Shown piece by piece: positions 44,190-53,975 of a stretch of DNA of 64,000 nt. Both the position numbers and the translations under genes were made by a program. Positions within the stretch are counted from its first letter, which is position 1, and every line of letters starts with the position of its first letter. The notes below the pieces were generated by a model. The model searched no databases. It was not told where the DNA came from and saw only the letters and a program-made list of their open reading frames with translations. Source of the DNA: Lachnospiraceae bacterium (GTDB lineage Bacteria; Bacillota; Clostridia; Lachnospirales; Lachnospiraceae); the NCBI GenBank assembly GCA_022769665.1, contig JALEIR010000014.1, positions 48,599-112,598 on the forward strand. Reading direction: 5' to 3'.

Positions 44190-44240
44190 TTGTATACAAG
44201 GATTGTATTTAATTATATACAATTTGCGTGGGTTCGTCAA
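44190..44240 (-). promoter_or_regulatory. Strong promoter of ispE-gntR overlapped by GntR-type palindromes
   Basis: Minus strand: TTGACG (44240-44235), 17-bp spacer, TATAAT (44217-44212). A perfect 10-bp palindrome TTGTATACAA lies at 44190-44199, about where transcription starts, and a wider dyad ATTGTAT..ATACAAT (44202-44223) covers the -10. TTGTATACAA-type sites are the classic GntR/FCD operator form, and a gene for such a regulator is in the transcript. Confidence 0.75.
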
Positions 44241-44255
44241 CAAATACAAGACATG

Positions 44256-44284
44256 AAAAAGCCGGCTCAAACGAGTCGGCTTTT
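44256..44284. terminator. Intrinsic terminator, bidirectional
   Basis: Arms AAAAGCCGGCTC/GAGTCGGCTTTT around AAAC. On the minus strand it ends the 158-residue membrane-protein gene upstream of the ispE promoter. Confidence 0.8.
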
Positions 44285-44304
44285 GAAGACATGTTTTGGA
44301 AAGT

Positions 44305-44781
44305 TTACTTTAAAGGTTTTGCACCGGCTTTTTCCTGGGCAGCCTCAAGAGCACGTCTGAAACGCCCCTTTTTCTTGACGGGCTGTACATCTGCCTTGCC
44401 GTGTAAGCCCTTTACGTCAAGAACATAGATGCCGCTGACAACGGCCTTTACTTCCTTTTTAACAGGAACGGAATCAAAGATTTTGTCATCACAGATGAGG
44501 GACATAATCTGGGGACCGATTTTTGCCTTGATGATAGGCAGTTTGGAACCCCGCATTGCCTTGGGAGTCTGGTCGATAACCATTTGGGGAAGTCCCGAAT
44601 CCCGGAGTTTCATTCTCTTTTTGTCAATCACCAGCATAGAGATGGTCTGCTTGTTTGCATCCAGCATTTCCTGCTGTTCAGCCTGTTTTTTCTGTGCTTT
44701 TTTTCCGAGAAAATATAATGCCGCGATGATTGCGATAAGCACTACCGCAACAACGATTAATACAATCATCCAAGTTTTCAT
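44305..44781 (-). CDS. Single-pass membrane protein, uncharacterised
   Basis: 158 residues. One N-terminal TM helix (about 3-25, WMIVLIVVAVVLIAIIAALYFL) then a basic cytoplasmic domain with KKAQKKQAEQQEML, GSKLPIIKAKIGPQIMSLICDDKIFDSVPVKKEVKAVVSGIYV split over strands, and a Lys/Arg/Ala tail. No enzyme motif. This type of protein recurs in Lachnospiraceae without known function. ATG 44781 follows GGAGG. Divergent from cardiolipin synthase and ended by the terminator at 44256. Confidence 0.65.
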   Translation of the reverse strand: MKTWMIVLIVVAVVLIAIIAALYFLGKKAQKKQAEQQEMLDANKQTISMLVIDKKRMKLRDSGLPQMVIDQTPKAMRGSKLPIIKAKIGPQIMSLICDDKIFDSVPVKKEVKAVVSGIYVLDVKGLHGKADVQPVKKKGRFRRALEAAQEKAGAKPLK

Positions 44782-44928
44782 AAATTCTAAGCCTCCTGCA
44801 AATTTCTCACTAGTACATTCTAGCACAACTACCTGCAGATAGGCAACAAAACATTTGCAGTATTTTTGCAGATTTTTTTTGAAAATTGTGTTATGCTATT
44901 AGCTATCGAAGAATGGGGGATTTGGTAT

Positions 44929-46398
44929 ATGGACAATATAGCAGCCGTTTGGGAGGTCATATCATTTGTTTTGGGAGCCATGCTCTTTTTTAATATGATT
45001 TTTGCCATTGTCATCGTTTTTTTTGAAAGGCGTGATCCGAAAAGTGTGTGGGCCTGGCTTTTGGTACTGTTTTTCCTGCCGGGTATCGGTTTCATTTTTT
45101 ATCTGTTTCTCGGCGAGGATATGCATAAGCGGAAGATGTTCCGGGCAAAAGAGATTGAGGATAATCTGCATGAAATTATCAAAGATCAGGAGCTTATGCT
45201 GAAAAAAAGATTGGGAAATAAGAGGGATGAGGATATTGCCGGATATACAGATTTGGCGATGTACAATATGGAAACAGCGGATGCCATCCTTTTCGGAGAG
45301 AATGATATTGATATTTTCACAGACGGGAACCGGAAGTTTGATGCTTTGATAGCTGATCTGGAGAAAGCGGAACATTTTATTCATCTCCAATACTATATCA
45401 TCCGTAACGATGTGCTTTTCCGGCGTATTGTTGAGGTGTTGAAAAGAAAGGCGGCGGAAGGAGTAACGGTCAGGGTACTGTTTGACGGAATGGGCTGCCG
45501 GAGCGTAAAGAAGAGTTACTGGAAACAGCTGGAGGCAGCCGGAATTCAGACTGCGGAATTCTTTCCGGCTCTTCTCGGCAGACTTCAGCTTCGTATCAAT
45601 TACAGAAATCACAGGAAGATTGTAGTGATAGACAATAAAGTGGCTTATGTCGGGGGATTTAACATCGGCAAGGAATATATTGATCTGGATGAAAAATTCG
45701 GTCATTGGCGGGATACTCATCTCCGTATTGTCGGTGCAGGAGTGCTGGGATTACAGCTTCGATTTATTCTTGACTGGAATTATGCGGCCAAGGAGAATCC
45801 GGTTTCGGATGAGAGCATGTTTATTGAACCGCCTGCGGGGGACAGAGACCATTGCGAATTGCAGATTATCAGCAGTGGCCCCGATAATTCTCTGGAACAG
45901 ATCAGGGATAATTATATTCGTCTGATTACGAAAGCAAAGAAGCGAATTTGTATTCAAACCCCTTATTTTATTCCGGATGAGGCTGTTTTGAACGTGTTGT
46001 TGATTGCAGTGCGCTCCGGTATAGAAGTCAATCTGATGATTCCCTGCAAACCGGATCATCCCTTTGTCTATTGGGCAACCTATTCATATATGGGACAGCT
46101 TTTGAAGGCAGGAGCAAATTGTTATACTTATGACAACGGATTTTTGCACAGCAAGGGAATTATCGTGGACGGAGAGATATTCTGCTACGGTACCGCCAAT
46201 ATGGATATCCGGAGCTTTGCCTTAAACTTTGAGGTAAATGCTGTGGTGTACAGTAAAAAGAAGGCTATGGAGATGGAACAGCTGTTTCGGGAGGATTTGA
46301 AATATTGCACACAGATTACCAGGGACAGTTATGCGTCCAGAAGTTTAAAAATCCGGTTTAAAGAGCAGGTATGCAGATTGATGTCACCGCTGTTGTAA
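44929..46398 (+). CDS. cls: Cardiolipin synthase, phospholipase D type
   Basis: 489 residues: two N-terminal TM helices (about 10-60, with the RRDPKSVWAWLLVLFFLPGIG hallmark in its linker) and two PLD domains. The two HKD motifs are NHRKIVVIDNKVAYVGGFN and LHSKGIIVDGEIFCYGTAN, both complete. It condenses two phosphatidylglycerols to cardiolipin. I chose ATG 44929 with GGGGGA eight bases upstream; open frame continues to 44866 but runs through AT-rich likely promoter sequence. Confidence 0.93.
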   Translation: MDNIAAVWEVISFVLGAMLFFNMIFAIVIVFFERRDPKSVWAWLLVLFFLPGIGFIFYLFLGEDMHKRKMFRAKEIEDNLHEIIKDQELMLKKRLGNKRDEDIAGYTDLAMYNMETADAILFGENDIDIFTDGNRKFDALIADLEKAEHFIHLQYYIIRNDVLFRRIVEVLKRKAAEGVTVRVLFDGMGCRSVKKSYWKQLEAAGIQTAEFFPALLGRLQLRINYRNHRKIVVIDNKVAYVGGFNIGKEYIDLDEKFGHWRDTHLRIVGAGVLGLQLRFILDWNYAAKENPVSDESMFIEPPAGDRDHCELQIISSGPDNSLEQIRDNYIRLITKAKKRICIQTPYFIPDEAVLNVLLIAVRSGIEVNLMIPCKPDHPFVYWATYSYMGQLLKAGANCYTYDNGFLHSKGIIVDGEIFCYGTANMDIRSFALNFEVNAVVYSKKKAMEMEQLFREDLKYCTQITRDSYASRSLKIRFKEQVCRLMSPLL

Positions 46399-46427
46399 TT
46401 GCAAAATAGAATTGGTTATGGTATAAA
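46399..46427 (+). promoter_or_regulatory. Promoter of the foldase-asnS unit
   Basis: TTGCAA (46399-46404), 17-bp spacer, TATAAA (46422-46427). It begins directly after the cls stop, 35 bp before the next start. Confidence 0.55.
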
Positions 46428-46461
46428 GAAAGAATGAAAATGAAAAAGAAGTGAGGAGATT

Positions 46462-47565
46462 ATGAAAAGAAAGCTTTGGAGCTGGACTGCTGTATTGGTG
46501 GCAGTTGCCTGTTTGACCGGCTGTGGCAACGACAAAGATGCGTCTGCTGACAGAGTAAAGGCGGAAAGAGAAATACCGCTGAACCGATTGAGGGTGGAAA
46601 AGTTTGTTACGCTGGGAGATTACAGTAACCTTATGGTGGCTGTGGACCCCATAAAGGTGGACGAAGAGGAACTGAACACACTTTTGAATAATGTGTATCT
46701 GAGCAGTGTGGATACAGAACAGTTTGGAATTACAGATCGTACCGTTGCCGTGGGAGATACGGTAATTATTGACTATGAAGGGAAAAAGGATGGTATTGCT
46801 TTTGAGGGAGGTACCGCTCTGGGAGCAAATCTTACCATCGGCAGCGGACAGTTTATCGACGGCTTTGAGGACGGGCTTGTAGGTGTCATGCCCGGAGAGA
46901 CGGTGGACTTGGATTTGACCTTTCCGGAAAGCTACGGAAACGCTGACCTTGCGGGACAGCAGGTGGTTTTTACCGTGACGGTGCACTATATTCTGCCAAC
47001 TGAGATTGCCCCGGAGGACATGGAGGATGACGTGGTAGCTTCCATGGGTATTGAAAATGTGAGCACTGTGGAAGAGCTGAGACAGTATGTTTATGATTAT
47101 CTCTACTCAAATGCGGAGACCAACTATACCTATAATTTAAAGAACGGTATCATGGATGCCTTGATGGAACAGTGTATGTTTGGAGAACTTCCGGAGAAGC
47201 TTGTGGATTCTTATCGGGCAATGATCAGAGAGAGCATTGAGAGCAATGCGGCAGCATACGAAGTTGATGCGGAAACCTATGCATATTATTTCTTCGGCAT
47301 GACCAGCGATGAGGTGGTTGAGACTTATGCGGAGGAGACATTGAGACAGGATATGGTTCTTCAGGCGATAGCAAATGCGGAAGGCTTAAGAATCAGTGAT
47401 GAAAAGCTGCAGGAAAAGCTGTTGGAGTATGCACAGGAAGCCGGATATGGCACAGTAGAGGAGTATATGGGTAATAACTCTCCGGAGGATTACCGTAATT
47501 ACTTTATGAATGAAACGGTGATGGAGTACCTGAACGAAAAGGCAACTATTACCGAAAATCAATAA
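46462..47565 (+). CDS. Trigger-factor-like lipoprotein, FKBP-type peptidyl-prolyl isomerase
   Basis: 367 residues. Signal peptide with lipobox LTGC (Cys near 21). The middle is an FKBP-type PPIase (about 95-175: [50 protein letters not shown] split). The C-terminal half is the trigger-factor helical chaperone arm ([19 protein letters not shown], then [23 protein letters not shown]). The ribosome-binding domain of cytosolic Tig is replaced by the lipid anchor, so it should fold exported proteins. SD GAGGAG precedes ATG 46462. asnS follows after 17 bp. Confidence 0.88.
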   Translation: MKRKLWSWTAVLVAVACLTGCGNDKDASADRVKAEREIPLNRLRVEKFVTLGDYSNLMVAVDPIKVDEEELNTLLNNVYLSSVDTEQFGITDRTVAVGDTVIIDYEGKKDGIAFEGGTALGANLTIGSGQFIDGFEDGLVGVMPGETVDLDLTFPESYGNADLAGQQVVFTVTVHYILPTEIAPEDMEDDVVASMGIENVSTVEELRQYVYDYLYSNAETNYTYNLKNGIMDALMEQCMFGELPEKLVDSYRAMIRESIESNAAAYEVDAETYAYYFFGMTSDEVVETYAEETLRQDMVLQAIANAEGLRISDEKLQEKLLEYAQEAGYGTVEEYMGNNSPEDYRNYFMNETVMEYLNEKATITENQ

Positions 47566-47582
47566 AAAGGAGAACTAAGGGT

Positions 47583-48974
47583 ATGGAATTAACAGACATC
47601 AGGGAGCTTTACCGCAACCGTGAGAATTACATCGGCAAGGAGGTAACCGTAGGCGGCTGGGTGCGCAGCAACAGGGATTCCAAGAATTTTGGCTTTTTGG
47701 TAATCAATGACGGAACTTTTTTTGAAGCTCTGCAGGTAGTGTACGGTGAGAAGCTGGAGAATTTCCAGGAATTATGCAAAATTAATGTGGGTGCGGCACT
47801 GATTGTAAAGGGTACCATTGTTGCAACGCCGGACGCCAAGCAGCCTTTTGAGATGCAGGCAGAGGAGGTGGTTGTGGAAGGAGCCTCTTCGGCTGATTAT
47901 CCGTTACAGAAGAAGCGGCACAGTTTTGAGTATCTGCGAACAATTTCCCACCTTCGCCCCAGAACCAATACATTTCAGGCTGTGTTCCGCGTACGGTCTC
48001 TGATTGCATATGCAATTCACAGCTTTTTTATGGAGCGGGGATTTGTATATGTGCACACACCTCTGATTACGGGCAGTGATTGCGAAGGCGCGGGAGAGAT
48101 GTTCCAGGTGACTACCATGGATTTGGAGAATGTGCCTCGCACTCCGGAAGGAAAAATTGATTACAGTCAGGATTTCTTCGGAAAGCCTACCAATCTTACC
48201 GTCAGTGGCCAGCTAAACGGCGAAACCTTTGCAATGGCATTTAAGAATATTTATACCTTCGGACCTACCTTCCGTGCCGAAAATTCCAATACCACCCGGC
48301 ATGCTGCAGAGTTCTGGATGATTGAGCCGGAGATGGCTTTTGCGGATTTGAAGGATGATATGCTGTTGGCAGAGAGCATGTTAAAATATGTCATTCGCTA
48401 TGTGCTGGAGAATGCACCGGAGGAGATGGCTTTCTTTAATCAGTTTGTGGATAAGGGGCTGATTGAAAGGCTGGAGCATGTGGCCAATTCCGATTTTGGA
48501 CATGTTACCTATACGGAGGCAATTGAAATTCTTGAGAAGCATAATGATGCCTTTGATTACAAGGTATTTTGGGGCTGCGATTTACAGACGGAGCATGAGA
48601 GATATCTGACTGAGGAAGTGTTCAAACGTCCTGTGTTTGTAACAGATTATCCCAAGGAGATTAAAGCCTTCTATATGAAGCTGAATGAGGATGGTAAGAC
48701 CGTTGCAGCCATGGATTGTCTGGTACCCGGCATCGGAGAGATTATCGGCGGCAGCCAGCGAGAAGATAAACTGGAGATTCTGGAGAGCAGAATGGATGAG
48801 CTTGGCATGAAGAAGGAAGACTATGAGTTCTATCTGGATTTGAGAAGATATGGCTCTGTGCGTCATGCAGGGTTCGGACTGGGCTTTGAGAGATGTGTTA
48901 TGTATCTTACCGGTATGGGCAATATTCGTGATGTGATTCCCTTCCCCAGAACCGTGAACAACTGTGAACTGTAA
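47583..48974 (+). CDS. asnS: Asparaginyl-tRNA synthetase
   Basis: 463 residues, class IIb synthetase. N-terminal OB fold binds the anticodon ([22 protein letters not shown]). Motif 2 is [22 protein letters not shown] and motif 3 [15 protein letters not shown]. The [21 protein letters not shown] segment is of the AsnRS, not AspRS, type. AAAAGGAG lies nine bases before ATG 47583. Cotranscribed with the lipoprotein foldase. A hairpin that could be its terminator occupies the 5' flank of the next gene. No T-box leader is seen. Confidence 0.96.
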   Translation: MELTDIRELYRNRENYIGKEVTVGGWVRSNRDSKNFGFLVINDGTFFEALQVVYGEKLENFQELCKINVGAALIVKGTIVATPDAKQPFEMQAEEVVVEGASSADYPLQKKRHSFEYLRTISHLRPRTNTFQAVFRVRSLIAYAIHSFFMERGFVYVHTPLITGSDCEGAGEMFQVTTMDLENVPRTPEGKIDYSQDFFGKPTNLTVSGQLNGETFAMAFKNIYTFGPTFRAENSNTTRHAAEFWMIEPEMAFADLKDDMLLAESMLKYVIRYVLENAPEEMAFFNQFVDKGLIERLEHVANSDFGHVTYTEAIEILEKHNDAFDYKVFWGCDLQTEHERYLTEEVFKRPVFVTDYPKEIKAFYMKLNEDGKTVAAMDCLVPGIGEIIGGSQREDKLEILESRMDELGMKKEDYEFYLDLRRYGSVRHAGFGLGFERCVMYLTGMGNIRDVIPFPRTVNNCEL

Positions 48975-49014
48975 AAATTGTCATTTTACTGCTGAACTGA
49001 AAAATTAATATTTT

Positions 49015-49054
49015 AGGAGATGAAAAGCATACCGAAATGTGGTATGCTTTTTCC
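49015..49054 (+). terminator. asnS terminator that also lies between SD and start of the NlpC/P60 gene
   Basis: Stem AAAAGCATACC/GGTATGCTTTT (49023-49033/49041-49051), seven-base loop, T-run included: a plausible asnS terminator. AGGAG sits at 49015-49019 immediately upstream and ATG 49055 immediately downstream. With the stem folded, the SD-to-ATG distance falls from 35 to six bases. Confidence 0.7.
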
Positions 49055-50269
49055 ATGAATAATGACAACAGAAAAAAAATCTTAAAAATTGTAAATTGCA
49101 TATTGATTGTCGGATTGACGGCAGGAGCTGTATCCTCAGCTGTTCCGGAAGCCATGGTTGCGGAAGCTACTACTATCAGTGAGGTCCAGGAAAATATTAA
49201 CAAGCATCAGAATGAATTGAACAACTGGAACAACCAGATTGCGGATTTGGAGGATGAACAGGATCTGATTGAAGAACAGATTGCTGATTTGAACGCGGAA
49301 ATTGTAAACACTATGGCAAGCATCGGTTTGCTGGAGGACGAGATCTCCCAAAAGGAGAATGAAATCGGAGAGAAGCAGATACAGATTGAGCAGACGCAGG
49401 CGGAATACGAAGCGGCAGTGGAACGGGAGGAAACGCAGCGTCAAAATATGATGGATTGCACTCGCATGATGTATGAGAACAACAATATCTCATATATCAC
49501 AGCCATACTGGAAGGAAAAGGACTGGCGGATATTCTCAATCAGATGGACTACATTGAGAGAGTGTACGAGTACAGCATGGGCAGACTGGACGAGTTTGCG
49601 GAGACAAAGAATCAGGTTCATGATTTGTGGGATCGCCTGGAAGAGGAAAAAGCCGGATTGGATCGGGATAAGGCCAACTTGGAAGCAGACAGGACAACCA
49701 TGGAGAGCTTGAAGGCTGATTTGGACATAAAGCTGGCAAAGAAGAAGAAGGAATCTGCAAATTTTGAGGCAGAAATCAAACGGGCGCAACAGGAAGCTGC
49801 TGTGGCGAAGAAGCTTCTGCAGCAGGATCAGGCAAAGTTGAAGCAACTGCAGCAGGCTCAGAATGCTGCCAACATGGCTATTCAGACAACCAATTATACG
49901 GCTACCATCGACAATGCCCAGGGCAGTGAACTTGGGAAAACGATTGCCAAATATGCCTGCCAGTTTATCGGAAACCCTTATGTTATGGGAGGTACAAGTC
50001 TCACCAACGGAGCTGATTGCTCAGGATTTATCTATAAAATCTATCAGGATTTCGGGTACAGTATTCCCAGGACCTCCTATTTACAGAGGAGTGCGGGAAC
50101 CGAAGTGTCCTATGAGAATGCGCAGCCCGGAGATATCATCTGCTATGACGGGCATGTGGGTATGTATATCGGTGGAGGGTTGATTGTACATGCAAGTAGT
50201 GCCAAGACGGGAATTAAGGTCAGCCGAGCCCAGTATCGAACCATTTTATCAGTCAGGAGAATTATTTAG
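49055..50269 (+). CDS. Secreted coiled-coil NlpC/P60 peptidoglycan hydrolase
   Basis: 404 residues. Signal peptide (about 1-35, hydrophobic core then VPEAMVAEA), long coiled coil (about 40-265, repeated Glu/Gln/Ile heptads such as [19 protein letters not shown]), and an NlpC/P60 domain (about 290-404). Catalytic Cys is in [12 protein letters not shown], His in DGHVGMYIG and the third polar residue in VHASS. The architecture resembles PcsB/CwlO-type D,L-endopeptidases controlled at division. ATG 49055 has no local SD; a hairpin lies between it and AGGAG. Confidence 0.88.
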   Translation: MNNDNRKKILKIVNCILIVGLTAGAVSSAVPEAMVAEATTISEVQENINKHQNELNNWNNQIADLEDEQDLIEEQIADLNAEIVNTMASIGLLEDEISQKENEIGEKQIQIEQTQAEYEAAVEREETQRQNMMDCTRMMYENNNISYITAILEGKGLADILNQMDYIERVYEYSMGRLDEFAETKNQVHDLWDRLEEEKAGLDRDKANLEADRTTMESLKADLDIKLAKKKKESANFEAEIKRAQQEAAVAKKLLQQDQAKLKQLQQAQNAANMAIQTTNYTATIDNAQGSELGKTIAKYACQFIGNPYVMGGTSLTNGADCSGFIYKIYQDFGYSIPRTSYLQRSAGTEVSYENAQPGDIICYDGHVGMYIGGGLIVHASSAKTGIKVSRAQYRTILSVRRII

Positions 50270-50270
50270 T

Positions 50271-51101
50271 ATGCTTAGAATCGGATGTCATCTGTCATCC
50301 TCCAAGGGATTTCTTGCTATGGCAAAAACGGCAGAGTCCATCGGAGCCACCACATTTCAGTTTTTTACCAGAAACCCCCGGGGCGGAGCGGTAAAAGAGT
50401 GGCTGCCGGAAGATGTGGCAGCAATGTTGGAATACTTTGAGAAGGCGGGTATTGCAAAGCCTCTGGCTCATGCGCCCTATACCTTAAATGCATGTGCAAA
50501 GGAGGAGCGTACCCGGGAGTTTGCTTTGGAAACCTTTGCTGACGACTTAAAACGCCTGGAGATGATTCCCGGTGTTATGTATAACTTTCATCCCGGAAGC
50601 CATGTTGGACAGGGGGCGGAGGAAGGCATTAGACTGATTGCCGATACACTGAACAAAACACTTTGGCAGGAAATGCACACCACGGTACTTTTGGAAACCA
50701 TGGCCGGTAAAGGAAGCGAAGTGGGCCGCAGCTTTGAGGAGTTGCGTGCAATTCTGGACCGGGTTGAATTGTCGGATAAGATGGGTGTCTGTCTGGATAC
50801 CTGTCATGTGTGGGACGGTGGATATGACATAGTAGAGCATCTTGACGATGTGCTTGGTGAATTTGACCGTATAATCGGCCTGGAACGTCTGCATGCCGTT
50901 CACCTCAATGATTCCATGAATCCGTGCGGAGCTCATAAGGACAGACATGAGAAAATCGGGCAGGGACATATCGGAACAGAGGCATTTCGGAAAATTGTGA
51001 CACATCCGATGTTGAAAAATTTACCTTTTTATCTGGAGACACCCAACGAAACGGATGGATATCGGGCAGAGATTGCTTTGCTGCGGGGGATGGAGGAATA
51101 G
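50271..51101 (+). CDS. nfo: Endonuclease IV (AP endonuclease)
   Basis: 276 residues, TIM-barrel DNA-repair enzyme cutting abasic sites. Zinc-ligand motifs are all present: [63 protein letters not shown], and LETPNE. ATG 50271 is one base after the preceding stop, with AGGAGA inside the upstream gene; the two may be cotranscribed. trkA follows with the stop and start nearly touching. Confidence 0.95.
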   Translation: MLRIGCHLSSSKGFLAMAKTAESIGATTFQFFTRNPRGGAVKEWLPEDVAAMLEYFEKAGIAKPLAHAPYTLNACAKEERTREFALETFADDLKRLEMIPGVMYNFHPGSHVGQGAEEGIRLIADTLNKTLWQEMHTTVLLETMAGKGSEVGRSFEELRAILDRVELSDKMGVCLDTCHVWDGGYDIVEHLDDVLGEFDRIIGLERLHAVHLNDSMNPCGAHKDRHEKIGQGHIGTEAFRKIVTHPMLKNLPFYLETPNETDGYRAEIALLRGMEE

Positions 51102-51103
51102 TG

Positions 51104-52462
51104 ATGAAAATAATCATTGCCGGAGACGGCAAAATGGGAGCGACTCTGACACGACAGCTGTCTGCGGAGGGAAATGACCTGACTCTGATAGATTCCAATC
51201 CTAAGGTTTTGGAATCCAGTGAGGAGCGGTATGATGTTATGGTGGTACAGGGTAACTGTGCTTCCATGGAAGTACTGCTTCAGGCAGGTGTAAAGGAAGC
51301 GGATTTGCTGATTGCCGTGGCAGGAGCAGATGAAATCAATCTGTTGTGCTGTATGACGGCACACGGTTTGAATGAAAGGATACATACCATAGCCCGTGTG
51401 CGTAATCCTGAGTACACGGATCAGATTTATGAAATGAGCGGAATGTTTGCTCTCTCCATGGCAGTCAATCCCGAGAAACAGGCAGCGGCAGAAATCGCAA
51501 GACTGTTGCGTTACCCCGGCTTTCTGAAGAGAGATACCTTTGCCAAAGGAAGAGTGGAAATTGTAGAGCTGCGGATTGATGAGCACAGTAAGCTGTGCAA
51601 TGTGGCTTTGAACGATATGAACGGAATCGTAAAATGCAAGATTCTGGTGTGTGCGGTTTTGAGAAACGGAAGGGCAATTACACCGGACGGCAATTTTGTT
51701 TTGCGGGAAGGAGACAGAATTTTTGTAACTGCCTCTGCGGATACCCTGACAATTTTGCTGAAAAATCTTGGCATTATTACCCATAAGGTAAAGCGTGTTA
51801 TTTTGTGTGGCGGGGGCCGTGTCAGCTATTATCTGGCAAAACAGCTTCAGAGCGGCGGAATTAATGTGCAGATTATCGAGAGAGATTTGGACAGATGTAA
51901 TCACCTTGCAGCCATACTGCCCAACATCTGTATTATCCATGGAGATGCCAGCAGTCAGTTTTTGTTGGAGAGTGAAGGTATTTCCGACTGTGATGCTCTT
52001 GTGACGTTGACAGGGCTGGACGAACTGAATATGATTATTTCCTTATACGGCAACAGCTGTGGAGTGCCGCAGGTTATCACCAAGCTGGGCCGTATGGACA
52101 ATGCCAATATTCTGGGTAAGCTAACTTTAGGCAGCGTCATCAGCCCCAAGGAGCTTTGCTGTAATACCATTGTGCGTTATGTCCGGGCCATGAAAAACCA
52201 GACCGGAGCTGCCCTGACGGTACATACTATTGCGGACGGGCAGGCTGAAGCCATGGAGTTTTCGGTAGATGAAAGCACGATGCACTGCGGTGAGCCGTTG
52301 AAGAATCTGAGATTAAAAAAAGGTGTTCTTGTTGTCTGCATCACAAAAGGTGCCAAGCAGGAAATCCCCAACGGTGATTCCTACTTCAATCACGGAGATA
52401 CCCTGATTATCGTAACCAACGGTGAAAAGGGAATCTATCAGTTGAATGATATTTTTGAGTAA
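51104..52462 (+). CDS. trkA: Trk potassium uptake NAD-binding protein
   Basis: 452 residues with two RCK units. Each has a Rossmann RCK_N (MKIIIAGDGKMGATLTRQL at 1-19; VKRVILCGGGRVSYYLAKQL near 228) and a RCK_C lobe. This is the cytosolic gating subunit for TrkH, regulated by NAD(H)/ATP. ATG 51104 is seven bases after GGAGG; a GTG at 51101 also fits. trkH starts 15 bp after its stop, so pore and gate are made together. Confidence 0.95.
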   Translation: MKIIIAGDGKMGATLTRQLSAEGNDLTLIDSNPKVLESSEERYDVMVVQGNCASMEVLLQAGVKEADLLIAVAGADEINLLCCMTAHGLNERIHTIARVRNPEYTDQIYEMSGMFALSMAVNPEKQAAAEIARLLRYPGFLKRDTFAKGRVEIVELRIDEHSKLCNVALNDMNGIVKCKILVCAVLRNGRAITPDGNFVLREGDRIFVTASADTLTILLKNLGIITHKVKRVILCGGGRVSYYLAKQLQSGGINVQIIERDLDRCNHLAAILPNICIIHGDASSQFLLESEGISDCDALVTLTGLDELNMIISLYGNSCGVPQVITKLGRMDNANILGKLTLGSVISPKELCCNTIVRYVRAMKNQTGAALTVHTIADGQAEAMEFSVDESTMHCGEPLKNLRLKKGVLVVCITKGAKQEIPNGDSYFNHGDTLIIVTNGEKGIYQLNDIFE

Positions 52463-52477
52463 TTTGTGAGGTATGCC

Positions 52478-53932
52478 ATGAACTATAAAATGATGGGAAG
52501 ATTCATCGGCAAGATACTGATGGTGGAAGGTGTATTCATGATACCTGCTCTGCTGATCAGCCTGTGGGAGAGAGAGTTTGGAGCTGCTAAAGCATTTTTA
52601 TGGAGCATAGCCGTTATTTTTGCGGTTTCTCTGGTGCTTGTTGCTTTATGCAGAGGAACCAAAAATAAGTTTTATGCCAAGGATGGTTTGGCGTGCGTGG
52701 GAATCAGCTGGATTGTCATGAGTCTTTTGGGCTGCCTTCCTTTTTATATTTCGGGAGCAATTCCGGGTTTTGTGGATGCTTTTTTTGAAATTGTTTCAGG
52801 CTTTACGACAACAGGAGCATCTATATTGCCGGCGGTGGAAGGACTTCCCAAGGGAATTCTTTATTGGAGAAGCTTCAGCCATTGGCTGGGCGGTATGGGA
52901 GTTTTGGTATTTCTTCTGGCGATTTCTTCGGTAGGGGGAAGTGATAATGGTTTTACAATGCATTTGCTTCGGGCGGAGAGCCCGGGTCCAAATGTGGGAA
53001 AGCTTGTGCCGAAGATGAAAAAGACAGCAGAGATTTTGTATATTCTATATGTCGTGCTGACCATACTGAATGTGGTTTTCCTTTTGGCAGGACATATGTC
53101 TCTGTTCGAAGCGGTGTGTACTGCCTTCGGCACAGCGGGAACCGGCGGCTTTGGCGTGAAAAATGACAGCATTGCAGGCTATAGTCACTATATTCAAAAC
53201 GTGTGTACCGTGTTTATGATTTTGTTCGGGGTGAATTTCAGCTGTTATTATATGTTACTGATAAAGCAGTTTAAAAATGTATTCCGGGATGAGGAACTAA
53301 GGCTGTACCTTGGAGTGATGGCAGGCAGTATTTTACTGATTACGCTCAATCTGAAGGGGTATTATGCTACACTGGGAGAGACTGTGCGGCATGCGGCATT
53401 TCAGGTTTCTTCCATTATGACAACTACCGGCTTTGCCACAGTGGACTTTGATTTTTGGCCGGGCTTTTCAAAAGCGATTTTATTGAGCCTGATGGTCATC
53501 GGAGCCAGTGCCGGAAGCACGGGAGGCGGCTTTAAATGCGGCAGACTTCTGCTGGTGTTGAAAAGTCTGCAGAGGAGTGTGCATCAGGTTGTACATCCCC
53601 AAAAAGTGCAGGCGGTCCGGGTAAACGGAACGCCGGTAGATGAAAAAATATTGAAGAATACAAACGCTTATTTGGCAGCGTACGTCATCATAATAGGCGT
53701 GAGTTTTCTTTTGATTTCCGTGGACGGTTTTTCCATAACGACGAACTTCTCGGCAGTTTTGGCCTGCTTCAATAATATCGGACCGGGATTTGAGATGGTG
53801 GGGCCTGCCTGCAATTTTGCAGCTTACAGTACTTTCTCAAAGCTGGTACTGATTATGGATATGCTCGCGGGAAGATTGGAAATTTTCCCTATATTGATTT
53901 TGTTCTCCAGAACTACATGGCGGCATCGATAA
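52478..53932 (+). CDS. trkH: Trk potassium uptake channel subunit
   Basis: 484 residues, about ten TM helices with four membrane-pore-membrane repeats. Selectivity-filter-like segments include SGFTTTGASI, TAGTGGFGVKNDS, SIMTTTGFATVDF and NNIGPGFEMVGP; the intracellular-gate ASAGSTGGGFK loop of TrkH/KtrB is present. ATG 52478 follows GAGG by six bases; an earlier in-frame GTG overlaps that SD. It pairs with trkA in one operon. Confidence 0.94.
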   Translation: MNYKMMGRFIGKILMVEGVFMIPALLISLWEREFGAAKAFLWSIAVIFAVSLVLVALCRGTKNKFYAKDGLACVGISWIVMSLLGCLPFYISGAIPGFVDAFFEIVSGFTTTGASILPAVEGLPKGILYWRSFSHWLGGMGVLVFLLAISSVGGSDNGFTMHLLRAESPGPNVGKLVPKMKKTAEILYILYVVLTILNVVFLLAGHMSLFEAVCTAFGTAGTGGFGVKNDSIAGYSHYIQNVCTVFMILFGVNFSCYYMLLIKQFKNVFRDEELRLYLGVMAGSILLITLNLKGYYATLGETVRHAAFQVSSIMTTTGFATVDFDFWPGFSKAILLSLMVIGASAGSTGGGFKCGRLLLVLKSLQRSVHQVVHPQKVQAVRVNGTPVDEKILKNTNAYLAAYVIIIGVSFLLISVDGFSITTNFSAVLACFNNIGPGFEMVGPACNFAAYSTFSKLVLIMDMLAGRLEIFPILILFSRTTWRHR

Positions 53933-53936
53933 TTTG

Positions 53937-53958
53937 GGGACGCTAAAAGAAGCGTCCC
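53937..53958 (+). terminator. Hairpin after trkH
   Basis: Perfect seven-pair stem GGGACGC/GCGTCCC with an eight-base loop and no U-run. It may be a weak terminator, an mRNA 3'-end stabiliser or a short REP relative. Confidence 0.4.
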
Positions 53959-53975
53959 TAAGAAGGGAGAGGAAT

